The notes under the pieces: generated by a model
Database searches by the model: none
What the model was told of the DNA's origin: nothing
Seen by the model: the letters and a program-made list of their open reading frames with translations, nothing else
Assembly (NCBI RefSeq): GCF_001054325.1
Contig: NZ_JVVM01000020.1
Coordinates: 62,001 to 126,000 of the forward strand
Length of the DNA: 64,000 nucleotides
From: Corynebacterium vitaeruminis
Lineage (GTDB): Bacteria > Actinomycetota > Actinomycetes > Mycobacteriales > Mycobacteriaceae
Direction of reading: 5' to 3'
Shown here: positions 26,523 through 36,210 of the stretch, piece after piece
Position numbering within the stretch: the first letter of the stretch is position 1
Layout of the letters: each line of letters opens with the position of its first letter
Program-made: the position numbers and the translations under genes

Positions 26523-27272
26523 TTACTGCCAAAAAGCATCCACATGTTCCAGCGCCGGCACCCGGCGACCCAGGTAGTACTGCAGGTACTTCGCCGTTAA
26601 AGTGCGCGCCGTCGCCATCCGCCCCTCAAAAGAGCTTGACGACGTATCGATGCCCGCCCACTGCTCATGCGCGAGTTGCCACATCAGATGCAAAACCTCA
26701 GTAGGCGGAGTATCCGCACCCGGGGGCCTGCAGTTAGTACACACTGCTCCACCCAGCGCGGGGGAAAACGCATGATGAGGTCCGGCTTTGCCACAGCCCG
26801 CGCATTCAAAGAGACTTGGCTGCCAACCGGCCTGCGCCATTGCCCGCAGGATGTAGGAGGTTAGCGACAAATCGGGTCGATGCCGCCCGGCTGCAATATC
26901 GTCGAGCGACTGGGTGGTGAGTTCCCACAGTTCGGGAGCCGGTACTTGCTCCTCACCGACTATTCGTTCGGCAACGTCAAGGACTGCACACGCACAGGTA
27001 TAACGCGCATAGTCGTCGACAAGCGGTGCCGCCCACGTGCGGACGGTGTCCGCGCCTGCGATGGTGGACAGCCCCCGGCGTGGGTAGATGTTGACATCCA
27101 CGTCGACGAATGGTGACAGGCGGGAGCCGAAGCGGCTCTTGGCGCGGCGCACGCCCTTGGCGACACCGCGGACAAGGCCGTGGTCACGGGTGAAAAGGAC
27201 AATGATGCGGTCGGCTTCGCCGAGGTCATAGCGGCGTACGACCAGCGCACGGTCGCGATACGGCTCGACCAA
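26523..27272 (-). CDS. recO: DNA repair protein RecO
   Basis: A 249-residue RecO with an N-terminal OB-fold (RDRALVVRRYDLGEADRI, DHGLVRGVAKGVRRAKS, LSPFVDVDVN) and a zinc site made of CAGCG and CTNC. RecO loads RecA on SSB-coated single-stranded DNA with RecR during gap repair. The start is TTG 27272, just after the stop of era. It is part of the era-recO-uppS series conserved in actinobacteria. Confidence 0.9.
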   Translation of the reverse strand: MVEPYRDRALVVRRYDLGEADRIIVLFTRDHGLVRGVAKGVRRAKSRFGSRLSPFVDVDVNIYPRRGLSTIAGADTVRTWAAPLVDDYARYTCACAVLDVAERIVGEEQVPAPELWELTTQSLDDIAAGRHRPDLSLTSYILRAMAQAGWQPSLFECAGCGKAGPHHAFSPALGGAVCTNCRPPGADTPPTEVLHLMWQLAHEQWAGIDTSSSSFEGRMATARTLTAKYLQYYLGRRVPALEHVDAFWQ

Positions 27273-27276
27273 TTCT

Positions 27277-28236
27277 TTAGAATCCCAACTTACCCAGCTG
27301 CTTCGGATCCGACTGCCAGTCCTTCAACACCTTCACACGCAGGTCAAGGTAGACATTCTGCCCGAGTAGTGCGATGAGTTCCTTGCGCGCCTTGTAAATG
27401 GTGGTGCCCATGCGTCGACCGTCGCGGCCCATGAGGATGGACTTCTGCCCCGGGCGCTCGACATAAATAACGGCGTGGACGTCCAGGACCCCCTCGCGGT
27501 CCTGGCTCGGCAGTACCTCATCAATCTGAACCGCCACGGAGTGTGGCAGTTCATCGCGCAGACCACCGAGAGCGGCCTCGCGAATCAGCTCTGCCATGCG
27601 GGTATGCAGGTCTTCGTCGGTGATGTGATCCTTCGGGTACAGACGCGGCCCCTCCGGCAGCTGGGAAGCCATGACATCAATCAGTGTGTTGATGTTCTCG
27701 CCCGACTTCGACGACAGCGGCACCAGCTCAGCATCCGAACCGAGCAGCTCCTGCAGCTCAATCAAGCGCTCAATAATCGTGTCGCGCGAGACCTTATCCA
27801 CCTTGGACACAATGCCCATGATGTTCTTGCAACCCTTGGAGACGTTCTCGTAGATCCAGCGGTCACCGGGACCAATTTTCTCGTCGGCAGGCACGACCAT
27901 CGCGACCAAATCCACATCGGAGTAGGTCTCCTGCACCATGTCATTCAGGCGCTCGCCGAGCAGTGTGCGCGGCTTGTGCAGACCTGGCGTATCCACAACG
28001 ACAATTTGGCAGTTGTCGCGGTGAACTACACCTCGGACCGGATGACGTGTGGTTTCCGGCTGGTTAGCGGTAATGGCGATTTTCTCGCCCACCAGCGCAT
28101 TGGTCAGCGTGGACTTACCGGTGTTCGGACGCCCCACAATGGAGACGAACCCGGAGCGAAAGCCCTCCGGCGCGCTGTAATCATCAGCATCGCCGCCAAG
28201 TCCGGCATTAGCCAGCATGTCATCAAGATTGCCCAT
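27277..28236 (-). CDS. era: GTPase Era
   Basis: A 319-residue Era GTPase from ATG 28236, which overlaps the previous gene by 14 bases. A 27-residue leader rich in Asp/Gly precedes the G domain: G1 GRPNTGKST (35-43), G3 DTPGLHKP, and G4 SKVDK where NKxD is more usual. The C-terminal KH domain is marked by ILMGRDGRRMGTTI. Era binds the 3' end of 16S rRNA and helps mature the small ribosomal subunit. The gene is next to ybeY, which also processes 16S rRNA. Confidence 0.93.
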   Translation of the reverse strand: MGNLDDMLANAGLGGDADDYSAPEGFRSGFVSIVGRPNTGKSTLTNALVGEKIAITANQPETTRHPVRGVVHRDNCQIVVVDTPGLHKPRTLLGERLNDMVQETYSDVDLVAMVVPADEKIGPGDRWIYENVSKGCKNIMGIVSKVDKVSRDTIIERLIELQELLGSDAELVPLSSKSGENINTLIDVMASQLPEGPRLYPKDHITDEDLHTRMAELIREAALGGLRDELPHSVAVQIDEVLPSQDREGVLDVHAVIYVERPGQKSILMGRDGRRMGTTIYKARKELIALLGQNVYLDLRVKVLKDWQSDPKQLGKLGF

Positions 28237-29551
28237 CAATATCTTCTTCCTCGGAGTAGAACTCCGCAGTCGGCTCCACCACCACAGTGCGTACCCGCAT
28301 ACGACCACGACGGTCACGGGAGCCCTCGGCGGTAAACTTCAGTCCTGCATATTCTACGTACGAACCCGGCAATGGCACACGTCCAAGCGCATAGGCCAAT
28401 AGACCAGAGACCGTATCCACCTCATCGGTGACCTCATCATCGAAGACGAGTTCGCGCCCGTGGGCCTCGTCGTAAAGCTCAATGAGCTCGCCCAAACTGA
28501 GACGCGCCTGCACGCGGTAGGAGGCATCACCCAGCGGTTCGATGGGGGCCTGCTCGGCCTCATCGTACTCGTCGGCAATCTCACCGACGATTTCCTCAAG
28601 GATGTCCTCGATGGAGATAAGGCCGGCCACGGAGCCGTACTCGTCGATGAGAATGGCGATGTGATTGCGGCTGCGCTGCATCTCATCGAGCAGATCATCC
28701 AACGGCTTGGAGTCAGGCACAAAAACGCAGTCACGCATGACCTCAGAGACGCTGACACCGCGGCCGCCGTCAGTACGCGAGTACGTCTGCTGGACAATGT
28801 CCTTCAAGTAAATGATGCCGACGATATCTTCGACGCTCTCGCCAATCACCGGCAGACGAGAGTGACCCGACTTCACGCACAGTGCCACTGCCTGACCACA
28901 GTGCTTATCCGCCTCGATCCACACCATCTCTGGGCGCGGAACCATAACAACGCGTGCCGACGTTTCCGCGAGGTCAAACACAGACTGAATCATGCGGCGT
29001 TCGTCGTGTTCCACAATGCCGCGCTCCTGCGCGATATCGACCATCTCGCGCAACTCGACTTCAGTGGCAAACGGACCATCGCGGAAGCCACCACCAGGGG
29101 TGATAATGTTGCCGAACCAAATCAGCAGCTTTTCCAGCGGACCCAGCACCTTGGCCATAAAACTCAGGATGACCGCGGTGGCAAGCGAAATCGAGTACGG
29201 ATTCTTCCGGCCCATCGTGCGGGAAAATACCCCGAGTACCAAAAAGGTGAACAGAGCCAGCAACACGACTGCAGCCACAATGGCCCAGCGCTCCGGCTCG
29301 AAGTATTTGAGACAGACCGCCGCAAGTGTCACGGCGCCGATGGATTCGCACAGCGTCCGCAAAATCACCAGCACATTGACGTGCCTGGCACGATTCTCGA
29401 CGACCTTGAGAAGCGCATTAGCACCTGCGACCTCGTCACGCTGCAGCTCCGCCACGCGTGCACGGGAAATCCCCGAGACCGCAGTTTCCACCGTGTTGAG
29501 TCCGCCAGCGCAGATCATCGCCACAACGGCGACAATTACCAAAGTGATCAT
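28223..29551 (-). CDS. CNNM/CorC-type membrane protein with CBS pair
   Basis: A 442-residue protein with an N-terminal DUF21 membrane domain (four hydrophobic helices within about 1-160), a CBS pair (about 185-320: [54 protein letters not shown]) and a C-terminal CorC/HlyC domain. Homologues have been linked to magnesium or cobalt efflux, and the older hemolysin name is not informative. It overlaps ybeY and era, keeping the ybeY-CBS-era order of Rv2367c-Rv2364c. Confidence 0.88.
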   Translation of the reverse strand: MITLVIVAVVAMICAGGLNTVETAVSGISRARVAELQRDEVAGANALLKVVENRARHVNVLVILRTLCESIGAVTLAAVCLKYFEPERWAIVAAVVLLALFTFLVLGVFSRTMGRKNPYSISLATAVILSFMAKVLGPLEKLLIWFGNIITPGGGFRDGPFATEVELREMVDIAQERGIVEHDERRMIQSVFDLAETSARVVMVPRPEMVWIEADKHCGQAVALCVKSGHSRLPVIGESVEDIVGIIYLKDIVQQTYSRTDGGRGVSVSEVMRDCVFVPDSKPLDDLLDEMQRSRNHIAILIDEYGSVAGLISIEDILEEIVGEIADEYDEAEQAPIEPLGDASYRVQARLSLGELIELYDEAHGRELVFDDEVTDEVDTVSGLLAYALGRVPLPGSYVEYAGLKFTAEGSRDRRGRMRVRTVVVEPTAEFYSEEEDIDGQS

Positions 29552-30081
29552 CGTTCGTTAGAACGCTCCGGGAACGCATTGGGGTTAATTGGTTTTTCAG
29601 AAAAGCTCACGCCACGACGATCGATGTCGTCGTACCAGTCCGCCAACAGGCCATTCTGCAGGGAGAACATCTGCCGCTCTTCCTCCGCCGTGACGTGATC
29701 ATAGCCCAATAGGTGCAGCACTCCGTGCACAGTGAGCAGAACCAATTCGTGGCTGAGTGGATGGCCTGCGCGCTCGGCCTGGCCTGCGGCAAACTCGGGG
29801 CACAGCACGATATCGCCAAGCATTGCCGGACCTGGGCTAGCTGCATCTGGTCGGCCAGATCCAGGGGTGAGCTCATCCATCGGGAAGCTCATCACATCCG
29901 TCGGCCCCGGCAGATCCAGCCAGCGCACGTGGAGGTCTTCAATCGTCTTCAAGTCGACAATGTGAATGCTCAGTTCAGCTGCCGGATGCACGTCCAGGCG
30001 GCCCAACGCATAACGGGCAACGTCGATAAGCGACTCTTCATTGACGCCCTGACCGGACTCGTTGAAAACTTCAATGCTCAT
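29548..30081 (-). CDS. ybeY: Endoribonuclease YbeY
   Basis: A 177-residue YbeY with the zinc motif [11 protein letters not shown] (about 117-127) and the conserved [11 protein letters not shown] segment. It trims 16S rRNA 3' ends and takes part in ribosome quality control. It lies between phoH and the CBS-domain gene, overlapping the latter by 4 bases, the classic phoH-ybeY pair. Confidence 0.94.
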   Translation of the reverse strand: MSIEVFNESGQGVNEESLIDVARYALGRLDVHPAAELSIHIVDLKTIEDLHVRWLDLPGPTDVMSFPMDELTPGSGRPDAASPGPAMLGDIVLCPEFAAGQAERAGHPLSHELVLLTVHGVLHLLGYDHVTAEEERQMFSLQNGLLADWYDDIDRRGVSFSEKPINPNAFPERSNER

Positions 30082-30097
30082 GTAATTTCAGCGTCCT

Positions 30098-31126
30098 TTA
30101 TCGCTTCGTGGCGGACTGTCGCTTGTGTGGGGACTCGGCGCCCTGCTCAATGCCCTCGTTATAGGCATCGTAGTCATCGTAGGCCTCTACAATTGCGGTG
30201 ACCAGCGGGTTGCGCACAACATCGGCGGCGGCCAACGCCGGAAACGCAATTCCCGGCACACCGCGCAGCACCTCACGGGCGACCGCTAGACCAGACTGCT
30301 GCCCGCGGGGCAAGTCGACCTGGCTGGCGTCACCGGTGATGACCATCTTCGAACCGAAGCCCAGACGTGTAAGGAACATTTTCATCTGCGCCGGAGTAGT
30401 GTTCTGCGCCTCATCGAGAATGATGAACGCATTGTTCAAGGTGCGACCGCGCATGTATGCCAGCGGTGCGACCTCCACTACCCCAGTTTCCATCAGCTTT
30501 GGAATCAGGTCCGGCTCAAGCATTTCACGCATCGCATCGTGCAGCGGCCGCAGGTAAGGGTCAATCTTCTCGTGAAGAGTACCCGGCAGGAAGCCCAGGT
30601 TCTCACCGGCCTCTACCGCGGGGCGAGTCAGGATAATGCGCTCTACCTGCTTATTCTTCAGCGCAGCAACGGCCTTAGCCATGGCCAGGAAGGTCTTACC
30701 CGTGCCGGCGGGGCCGATACCGAAAACGACATTGTAACGGTCGATCGCATCGACGTAGTTCTTCTGCCCCTCGGTCTTGGGACGCACAGTCTTGCCACGA
30801 TGTGTCACGATGCCACCGCCGAGCACCTCGCTGGCAGACTTCTCACCGCGGTCCACAATGCCCACCGCGTGGCGCACCGACTCCGGGGAGAGCTCATGGC
30901 CACGACGGGCCATGGCCTCCAGCTCCTTGAAAGCGCGGACGGCCAACGAAACATCAGCCGGTGCGCCCTTGATTGTCACAACCCCACCGCGCACATGAAT
31001 ATCTGCTGCCAGCAGAGATTCCAGCAGCCGTAAATTCTGATCCGCATGACCCACCACGATTGGCGCGAGATTGTCATCAAGCTCGACGACGGCAGTGGTA
31101 CGAGCAGTTACTGAATACTTTGTCAT
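30098..31126 (-). CDS. PhoH-family ATPase
   Basis: A 342-residue PhoH protein with an N-terminal KH-like domain (about 20-100) and an ATPase core: Walker A GPAGTGKTFLA, then RPAVEAGENLGFLPG, and Walker B FIILDEAQNTTP. It lacks the PIN domain of the paralogue at 7505-8779. Its lasting pairing with ybeY suggests a role in RNA or ribosome metabolism. The older phosphate-starvation label is not supported by anything in this window. It is 16 bases upstream of ybeY. Confidence 0.92.
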   Translation of the reverse strand: MTKYSVTARTTAVVELDDNLAPIVVGHADQNLRLLESLLAADIHVRGGVVTIKGAPADVSLAVRAFKELEAMARRGHELSPESVRHAVGIVDRGEKSASEVLGGGIVTHRGKTVRPKTEGQKNYVDAIDRYNVVFGIGPAGTGKTFLAMAKAVAALKNKQVERIILTRPAVEAGENLGFLPGTLHEKIDPYLRPLHDAMREMLEPDLIPKLMETGVVEVAPLAYMRGRTLNNAFIILDEAQNTTPAQMKMFLTRLGFGSKMVITGDASQVDLPRGQQSGLAVAREVLRGVPGIAFPALAAADVVRNPLVTAIVEAYDDYDAYNEGIEQGAESPHKRQSATKR

Positions 31127-31138
31127 TATGCGTCTATC

Positions 31139-31918
31139 CTACTGACCACTTGTGCGTGTGCCGCCCCACCGCTTCGTCAGCGGCCCCAGTGCGCAAAGAG
31201 CGGCAGCTCCAGCCAGGGCGCTGCGGAGAACCGTCGGGCCGAGCACTACCGAGCTCGCACCAGCGGCGCGGAAGGCCTCGAGTTCCCCGGGGCTCACTCC
31301 CCCTTCCGGGCCGACGATGAAGAGGACCTTGTCAGCGCTTGCTGCCTGTGTGGCGAAGTCCACGAACGGGGTCGTTTCTTCCTCGTGCAAAACGGCTGCC
31401 ACGCCGCCTGCTGCCACGGTTTCCCGGATAAGTTGCTCAATATCGGTCGAGCTATGCAGGTCAGCGACCGGTGGGATCCATGCACGACGGGCCTGCTTGG
31501 CCGCCTCGCGCGCAGCCGACTGCCACTTAGCGCGGGCCTTGGTGACCTTAGCTGTGCCCTGCCATCGAGCCACGCAGTTCACGGCCGCCCACGGGATAAT
31601 CTCATCGACCCCGGCCTCGGTCATCAAATCGACAGCGAGCTCAGCGCGATCCGACTTCGGCAGCGCCTGAACCACGGTGACGTGCGGGCGCGGTCGTGGA
31701 CGCTCATCGGCGGCGACCACACGAACGTGGACCTCCCGCGGATCCACGTGCATGAGCTGTGCCCGCACCACCATGTCCGCACCATTGGCGAGGAGAATCT
31801 CCGAGCCCTCCTTCAACCTGCGGACGCTGACGTGCTTTGCCTCCGGCCCAAAAATCCGAATGATTTCTTCCGGGCGCGGCAGCTCGGTGAAATCACCGAG
31901 GAATACGGGCAAACTCAT
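31139..31918 (-). CDS. rsmE: 16S rRNA (uracil-1498-N3)-methyltransferase
   Basis: A 259-residue SPOUT methyltransferase that methylates U1498 of 16S rRNA using SAM. The trefoil-knot C-terminus is clear: LFIVGPEGGVSPGELEAF and VVLGPTVLRSALAGAAAL, with an N-terminal PUA-like domain. It lies between dnaJ and phoH in the operon. Confidence 0.93.
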   Translation of the reverse strand: MSLPVFLGDFTELPRPEEIIRIFGPEAKHVSVRRLKEGSEILLANGADMVVRAQLMHVDPREVHVRVVAADERPRPRPHVTVVQALPKSDRAELAVDLMTEAGVDEIIPWAAVNCVARWQGTAKVTKARAKWQSAAREAAKQARRAWIPPVADLHSSTDIEQLIRETVAAGGVAAVLHEEETTPFVDFATQAASADKVLFIVGPEGGVSPGELEAFRAAGASSVVLGPTVLRSALAGAAALCALGPLTKRWGGTRTSGQ

Positions 31919-31959
31919 GCGTGCTTCACACTCACTGGGGGGGCTACGGGAGGGCGTGT

Positions 31960-33090
31960 TTAACGTCGGCGGAAACGGGAGAAGAAACCATGTCGTTCAC
32001 TGGAATTTGACACCTTAGCGTCGTCATCGCGGTGATCGCGCAGCTTCTCTAGCAATTCACGGGACTTGCGGTCTAGCTTCGTCGGCACCGTGACATCGAC
32101 ATGTGCGACCACGTCACCGTTGCCTTCGCCACGCAGGCGCGGCATGCCCTTGCCAGACAGGCGAATCTGCTCTGCCGGCTGAGTTCCCGAATCGACCTTG
32201 ATAGTCATCGGCTCACCGAGCAGATCCTCGACCTCAAACTCGGTGCCGAGTGCGGCATCAGCCATAGGAACCTGAACATTGAAGTGCAGATCATCGCCCT
32301 CGCGCTCAAACACGGGGTGCGGGTCCATGGCAACTTCCACGTAGAGGTCACCGGCCGGGCCACCACCCGGGCCGACCTCGCCCTGACCGGCCATGCGGAT
32401 ACGCATGCCGTCAGAGATACCTGCCGGGACATTCACGGTCAGGTCACGGCGAGCGCGCACGCGGCCGTCACCACCACAGTTGTTGCACGGATCCGGAATA
32501 ATCTCGCCGGTTCCCTCACAAGTCGGGCACGGCCGCGAGGTCATCACATTGCCCAGGAAGGACCGCTGAACCTGCTGAATCTCACCAGTACCATCACAGT
32601 TGGTACACACCTTCGGCTTGGCCTTGGACTTCGAACCGGTTCCCTCACACTGGTCACACAGAACTGCGGTGTCCACCGTGATCGGCTTGCGGACACCTGT
32701 AAATGCCTCATCGAGCCCAAGGGAAATACGCAGCAGCGCATCTGCGCCTGGCTGTACACGCGAGCGGCGCTGGCGTGTACCGCTGGCGCCGCCGAAGAAT
32801 GCCTCGAAGATATCGCCGACTCCGCCGCCACCGAAACCGCCGAAGCCACCGCCTGGCATACCACCCTGCGGGTCGAGAGGGTCCCCTCCCATGTCCACAA
32901 TCCGGCGCTTCTCAGGATCCAGCAGGACCTCGTTCGCCTCAGAGGCCTCACGGAACTTCTCTGCAGCTTCTTCATCACCCGGATTACGGTCTGGGTGGTA
33001 CTTGAGCGCCAGCTTTCGGTACGCCTTCTTAATCTCAGCGTCCGAAGCGTCCTTCTCCACTCCGAGGATGCCGTAATAGTCGCGTGCCAA
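31960..33090 (-). CDS. dnaJ: Chaperone DnaJ (DnaJ2 type)
   Basis: A 376-residue co-chaperone that stimulates DnaK ATPase. The J domain (1-65) has the HPD triad at 32-34. A Gly/Phe-rich stretch ([21 protein letters not shown]) follows, then four CxxCxGxG zinc modules ([32 protein letters not shown]) and the client-binding C-terminal barrels. Its pairing with hrcA identifies it as DnaJ2 rather than the dnaK-operon copy. It is 2 bases downstream of hrcA. Confidence 0.95.
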   Translation of the reverse strand: MARDYYGILGVEKDASDAEIKKAYRKLALKYHPDRNPGDEEAAEKFREASEANEVLLDPEKRRIVDMGGDPLDPQGGMPGGGFGGFGGGGVGDIFEAFFGGASGTRQRRSRVQPGADALLRISLGLDEAFTGVRKPITVDTAVLCDQCEGTGSKSKAKPKVCTNCDGTGEIQQVQRSFLGNVMTSRPCPTCEGTGEIIPDPCNNCGGDGRVRARRDLTVNVPAGISDGMRIRMAGQGEVGPGGGPAGDLYVEVAMDPHPVFEREGDDLHFNVQVPMADAALGTEFEVEDLLGEPMTIKVDSGTQPAEQIRLSGKGMPRLRGEGNGDVVAHVDVTVPTKLDRKSRELLEKLRDHRDDDAKVSNSSERHGFFSRFRRR

Positions 33091-33092
33091 CT

Positions 33093-34130
33093 TTAGCTAC
33101 TTCCTTTCAATACCCGGCCAACGTACTGTGCAACAGCAGCAACCGAGGAAATTGTTCCCGGATAATCCATAAATGTGGGGCCAACTACTCCCATGCCACC
33201 CAAAATTTCGGTGCCGGTGCCATAGCCGGTTGAAACCACTGAGGTAGCGCGCAGCTCCTCGTCCTCGTTTTCCTCACCGATGGAAACGCGAACATGGTGC
33301 AAATCCTGCGCGGCAGACAGAAGTTTCAGCACGACCACTTGTTCCTCGAGAGCTTCGAGAACCATGGGCAGCGTAGAAGGTAAGCGACCGGACATGTTAC
33401 CACGGGTCAAGTTCGAAGCCCCGGCCAGGATGAGTCTGTCGTTCGGCTTTTCAATCAGCGACTCCACCAGCACGGTCGAGCAGCGGATGATTACATCCCG
33501 CAAATCGCGCGGGGCGTTAGCCGCAAGATCGGAAATCGCAATCGACGCGTCGGAAAGCGTGTGTCCAGACATCGCACGGTTGAAATGCTCGCGCAACAGC
33601 GGCACGAGATCGGGATCCATCGGTGCTGGCAGCTCAACATTGCGCTGCTCCACGCGGCCGGTATCGGTGATGACCACCAGAAGCAGTCGCGCGTCGGCCA
33701 GCTGCACGACCTCGCAGTGACGGACGCGGGAGACCTCCAGCGTCGGCACCTGCACCACCGCAACCTGACGGGTTAGCTGAGCCAGCAGCTGCACACTGCG
33801 GCGCAGAACGTCCTCCAGGTCGACGCCGCCTTCGAGGAACTCGAGAATAGCGCGGCGCTCGGCCCGAGACAGAGGCTTAATCTGCGAAAGACTATCCACA
33901 AAAAGGCGGTAGCCCTTCTCAGTCGGGATACGCCCCGACGATGCATGTTCCTGCTGGATATAGCCTTCGGCTTCCAGCACCGCCATGTCATTTCTGATGG
34001 TCGCCGAGGACACGCCCAGATTGTGGCGCTCCACCAGAGCCTTCGAGCCGACGGGCTCCTGGGAGGCTACGTAATCCGAGACAATTGCCCGAAGAACTTC
34101 CTGCCTGCGCTTATCCGTCTGAGATGACAT
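33093..34130 (-). CDS. hrcA: Heat-inducible transcription repressor HrcA
   Basis: A 345-residue repressor with an N-terminal winged helix ([40 protein letters not shown]) and an insert-containing GAF-like dimer domain. HrcA binds CIRCE operators at groESL and dnaJ/hrcA promoters. No GAGTGC-type CIRCE half-site was found directly upstream (only 9 bases separate it from hemW) or in the operon leader at 35987-36123. Its own control may therefore lie elsewhere or be lost. Confidence 0.94.
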   Translation of the reverse strand: MSSQTDKRRQEVLRAIVSDYVASQEPVGSKALVERHNLGVSSATIRNDMAVLEAEGYIQQEHASSGRIPTEKGYRLFVDSLSQIKPLSRAERRAILEFLEGGVDLEDVLRRSVQLLAQLTRQVAVVQVPTLEVSRVRHCEVVQLADARLLLVVITDTGRVEQRNVELPAPMDPDLVPLLREHFNRAMSGHTLSDASIAISDLAANAPRDLRDVIIRCSTVLVESLIEKPNDRLILAGASNLTRGNMSGRLPSTLPMVLEALEEQVVVLKLLSAAQDLHHVRVSIGEENEDEELRATSVVSTGYGTGTEILGGMGVVGPTFMDYPGTISSVAAVAQYVGRVLKGSS

Positions 34131-34139
34131 GCGGATAGT

Positions 34140-35303
34140 TTAACTAAGGATGTCAACAATTATTGCGTCGGCCAGCAAACGACCGCGATTTGTCAGCTGA
34201 ATCCGCTGGCCACCTTCGCCGGAAACAAACTCCACCATGCCCGCTTCCGCTTGCCGACGTGCCTTCCCCAGCTCATCCTCACCGAGCAGGTTGGCCTCAA
34301 TACCCTCGGCCAGGCGCAGGCCCAGCATGATCTTCTCAGTGTGCCGATCCTCGGCCGTCAACTTCTCTGATTCCTTAACCGGCAACTCGCCGCCGGAAAT
34401 GGTCGCCGCGTAGCGAGCCGGATGCTTGACGTTGTAAAACCTCGTGCCATCCAGGTGCGAATGCGCACCGGGGCCCGCACCCCACCAATTGCCATCGCGC
34501 CAGTAGAGCATATTGTGGCGACACTGGCCGCCCGGTTTTGCCCAGTTGGACACCTCGTACCAGTCGAACCCAGCCTGGCTCAGTGCGGCATCGATGCGCT
34601 CGTAGCGGTCGGCGAGATCGTCGTCGTCAGGCATGGGCAGCTCACCGCGACGCACCTTACGAGCCATCGCGGTACCTGGCTCGACAATCAGCGAGTATGC
34701 CGAAACATGATCTACTTCCGTGGCCAGGACCGCCTCCAGCGTCGTATCGAGGTCGGCCATCGACTCCCCCGGCGTGCCGTAAATGACGTCGAGGTTGATG
34801 TGCTCAAAACCGGCCGCGCGTGCTTCCGCCACCGCCGCAGCAGGACGTCCTGGCGTGTGCGTGCGATCCAGTGTGGCCAGCACATGTGGCACCGCCGACT
34901 GCATGCCCAGACTCACACGGGTAAACCCTGCCTCGGCCAGGCCTTCGAAAAACTCCGGGGAGGTCGACTCGGGATTCGACTCGGTGGTGACCTCGGCGTC
35001 GTCGGCAAGCCCAAAGCTGTTGCGCACACCTTCGAGCAGACGGCGAAGACCGCTCGCACCCAACATCGACGGCGTACCACCGCCGATAAAGACCGTGTCG
35101 GCGCCACGCGCGAGTTCGGGGTGCTTTACGACGGCCATCTCGAGCTCTGCCACGATGGCATCGAGGTAATCCCCCTGCGTTGCGCCACTGCCCAGCTGAC
35201 CTGGTGTGTACGTGTTGAAATCACAGTAGCCACAGCGGGTGGCGCAGAAGGGGACGTGTAAGTAGACACCGAAGGAATCGGTGTGTGCGGAGACTTCGCT
35301 CAC
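34140..35303 (-). CDS. hemW: Radical SAM coproporphyrinogen III oxidase-like protein HemW
   Basis: A 387-residue radical SAM protein with the cluster motif CATRCGYC (Cys20, Cys24, Cys27), then GGGTPSML and the conserved VSLGMQS. HemW proteins resemble HemN but mainly act as heme chaperones. The CDF ending of the cluster loop (YCDFNTY) favours HemW over HemN. It overlaps the upstream unknown gene by 4 bases. Confidence 0.9.
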   Translation of the reverse strand: MSEVSAHTDSFGVYLHVPFCATRCGYCDFNTYTPGQLGSGATQGDYLDAIVAELEMAVVKHPELARGADTVFIGGGTPSMLGASGLRRLLEGVRNSFGLADDAEVTTESNPESTSPEFFEGLAEAGFTRVSLGMQSAVPHVLATLDRTHTPGRPAAAVAEARAAGFEHINLDVIYGTPGESMADLDTTLEAVLATEVDHVSAYSLIVEPGTAMARKVRRGELPMPDDDDLADRYERIDAALSQAGFDWYEVSNWAKPGGQCRHNMLYWRDGNWWGAGPGAHSHLDGTRFYNVKHPARYAATISGGELPVKESEKLTAEDRHTEKIMLGLRLAEGIEANLLGEDELGKARRQAEAGMVEFVSGEGGQRIQLTNRGRLLADAIIVDILS

Positions 35304-35986
35304 GCATGCTCCTTGGCTCGACGTTGCTTGACGCGGCGGACAATTTCATCGATACGGGCGCGTTCCATGAGAAACTCCGGGGGCCTGCGGCCGCGCAGCG
35401 CATTGGCAACTGCCGGATGAGTCTCAGGAACCGCAACGCACCAAGCGGCGGCAGCGGACAGTGCACGGCGGCCAGACTGCGCGTAAAGCTGCGGAAGCAC
35501 TACACTACCGAGCTTTTCCACGCCTCGGATGTTCTCAGCGGAAACCCAATCGGCGAGCTCCTCGAGGTAGGAAGCTACGGCATCGGAGCGCGCAATCATG
35601 GCCTGTGTGACCGTAGGAACCGCGACGGGGTGTTGCAACGGCGCGGGGATGAGTGACAGCGACTGCACATCTGGTGACTTCGGCGCCAGATGCGGGTGCC
35701 GTCGCGGTGTAGAAGCCGAAGAAAGAGTGCCGATGCGGCCCGAGCGGATACCGGAGGTGAATGCTTGTCGCAGACCATCAAGTTCACCAATCAGAGGGCG
35801 GCAGTCCTCAACCGCCTCATCGACGATGTCAGCGAGCTCGAGGACGCATTCGTCAACCAGCTCACGATCTACATCAGCAACCGCCTGAGCGAGATGCTCG
35901 ATGTGCTCGGCAACTTCGTCACCAATGTCGTAGAGCTCTTGGGTCACTTCGCGCAGGCGTAGCCGAGCATCGAAGTGGTTAATCAT
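35300..35986 (-). CDS. Unknown helical protein leading the hemW-hrcA-dnaJ operon
   Basis: A 228-residue protein from ATG 35986, chosen because GGGAGG lies 8 bases upstream; an ATG 15 bases further up contains this box. It is almost wholly helical, with an acidic N-terminal half (QELYDIGDEVAEHIEHLAQA, VDECVLELADIVDEAVED), a Pro/Ser/His-rich linker and a second helical half (YLEELADWVSAENI). No motif or membrane segment is recognised. It overlaps hemW, so it is part of that operon. Confidence 0.65.
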   Translation of the reverse strand: MINHFDARLRLREVTQELYDIGDEVAEHIEHLAQAVADVDRELVDECVLELADIVDEAVEDCRPLIGELDGLRQAFTSGIRSGRIGTLSSASTPRRHPHLAPKSPDVQSLSLIPAPLQHPVAVPTVTQAMIARSDAVASYLEELADWVSAENIRGVEKLGSVVLPQLYAQSGRRALSAAAAWCVAVPETHPAVANALRGRRPPEFLMERARIDEIVRRVKQRRAKEHA

Positions 35987-36039
35987 TGCCCGCCCTCCCA
36001 TGACATCTTCGGTCTCGGTGACATCATTTTCGTTTCGTC

Positions 36040-36101
36040 TTTCGAACTTCGACGAATTTCGGCGAATGCCGGAAAATATCGGCGAACTTCGGCGTTCGAA
36101 A
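36040..36101. repeat. Nested TTCG-rich repeats in the operon leader
   Basis: Outer arms TTTCGAAC (36040-36047) and GTTCGAAA (36094-36101) form an 8-bp inverted repeat. Between them TTCGGCGAA-like words recur at least four times (CTTCGACGAA, TTTCGGCGAA, TCGGCGAA, CTTCGGCG). The block sits 54-115 bases upstream of the operon's first start at 35986 and may be its control region. Confidence 0.5.
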
Positions 36102-36123
36102 ACTGAAAACTCCTTAAAAATTT

Positions 36124-36160
36124 CTAGCGCCCCTCACCTTAATGGGGTGAGGGGCGCTAG
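36124..36160 (-). terminator. Intrinsic terminator of fadD
   Basis: A perfect 15-bp stem (CTAGCGCCCCTCACC and its complement) with a 7-base loop is followed on the minus strand by AAATTTTTAAGG. It starts 51 bases past the fadD stop. Confidence 0.8.
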
Positions 36161-36210
36161 CCCGGTAACAACACGCTGCCGTTTTCTACCGACAGCGGGC
36201 CAATAGCGTA

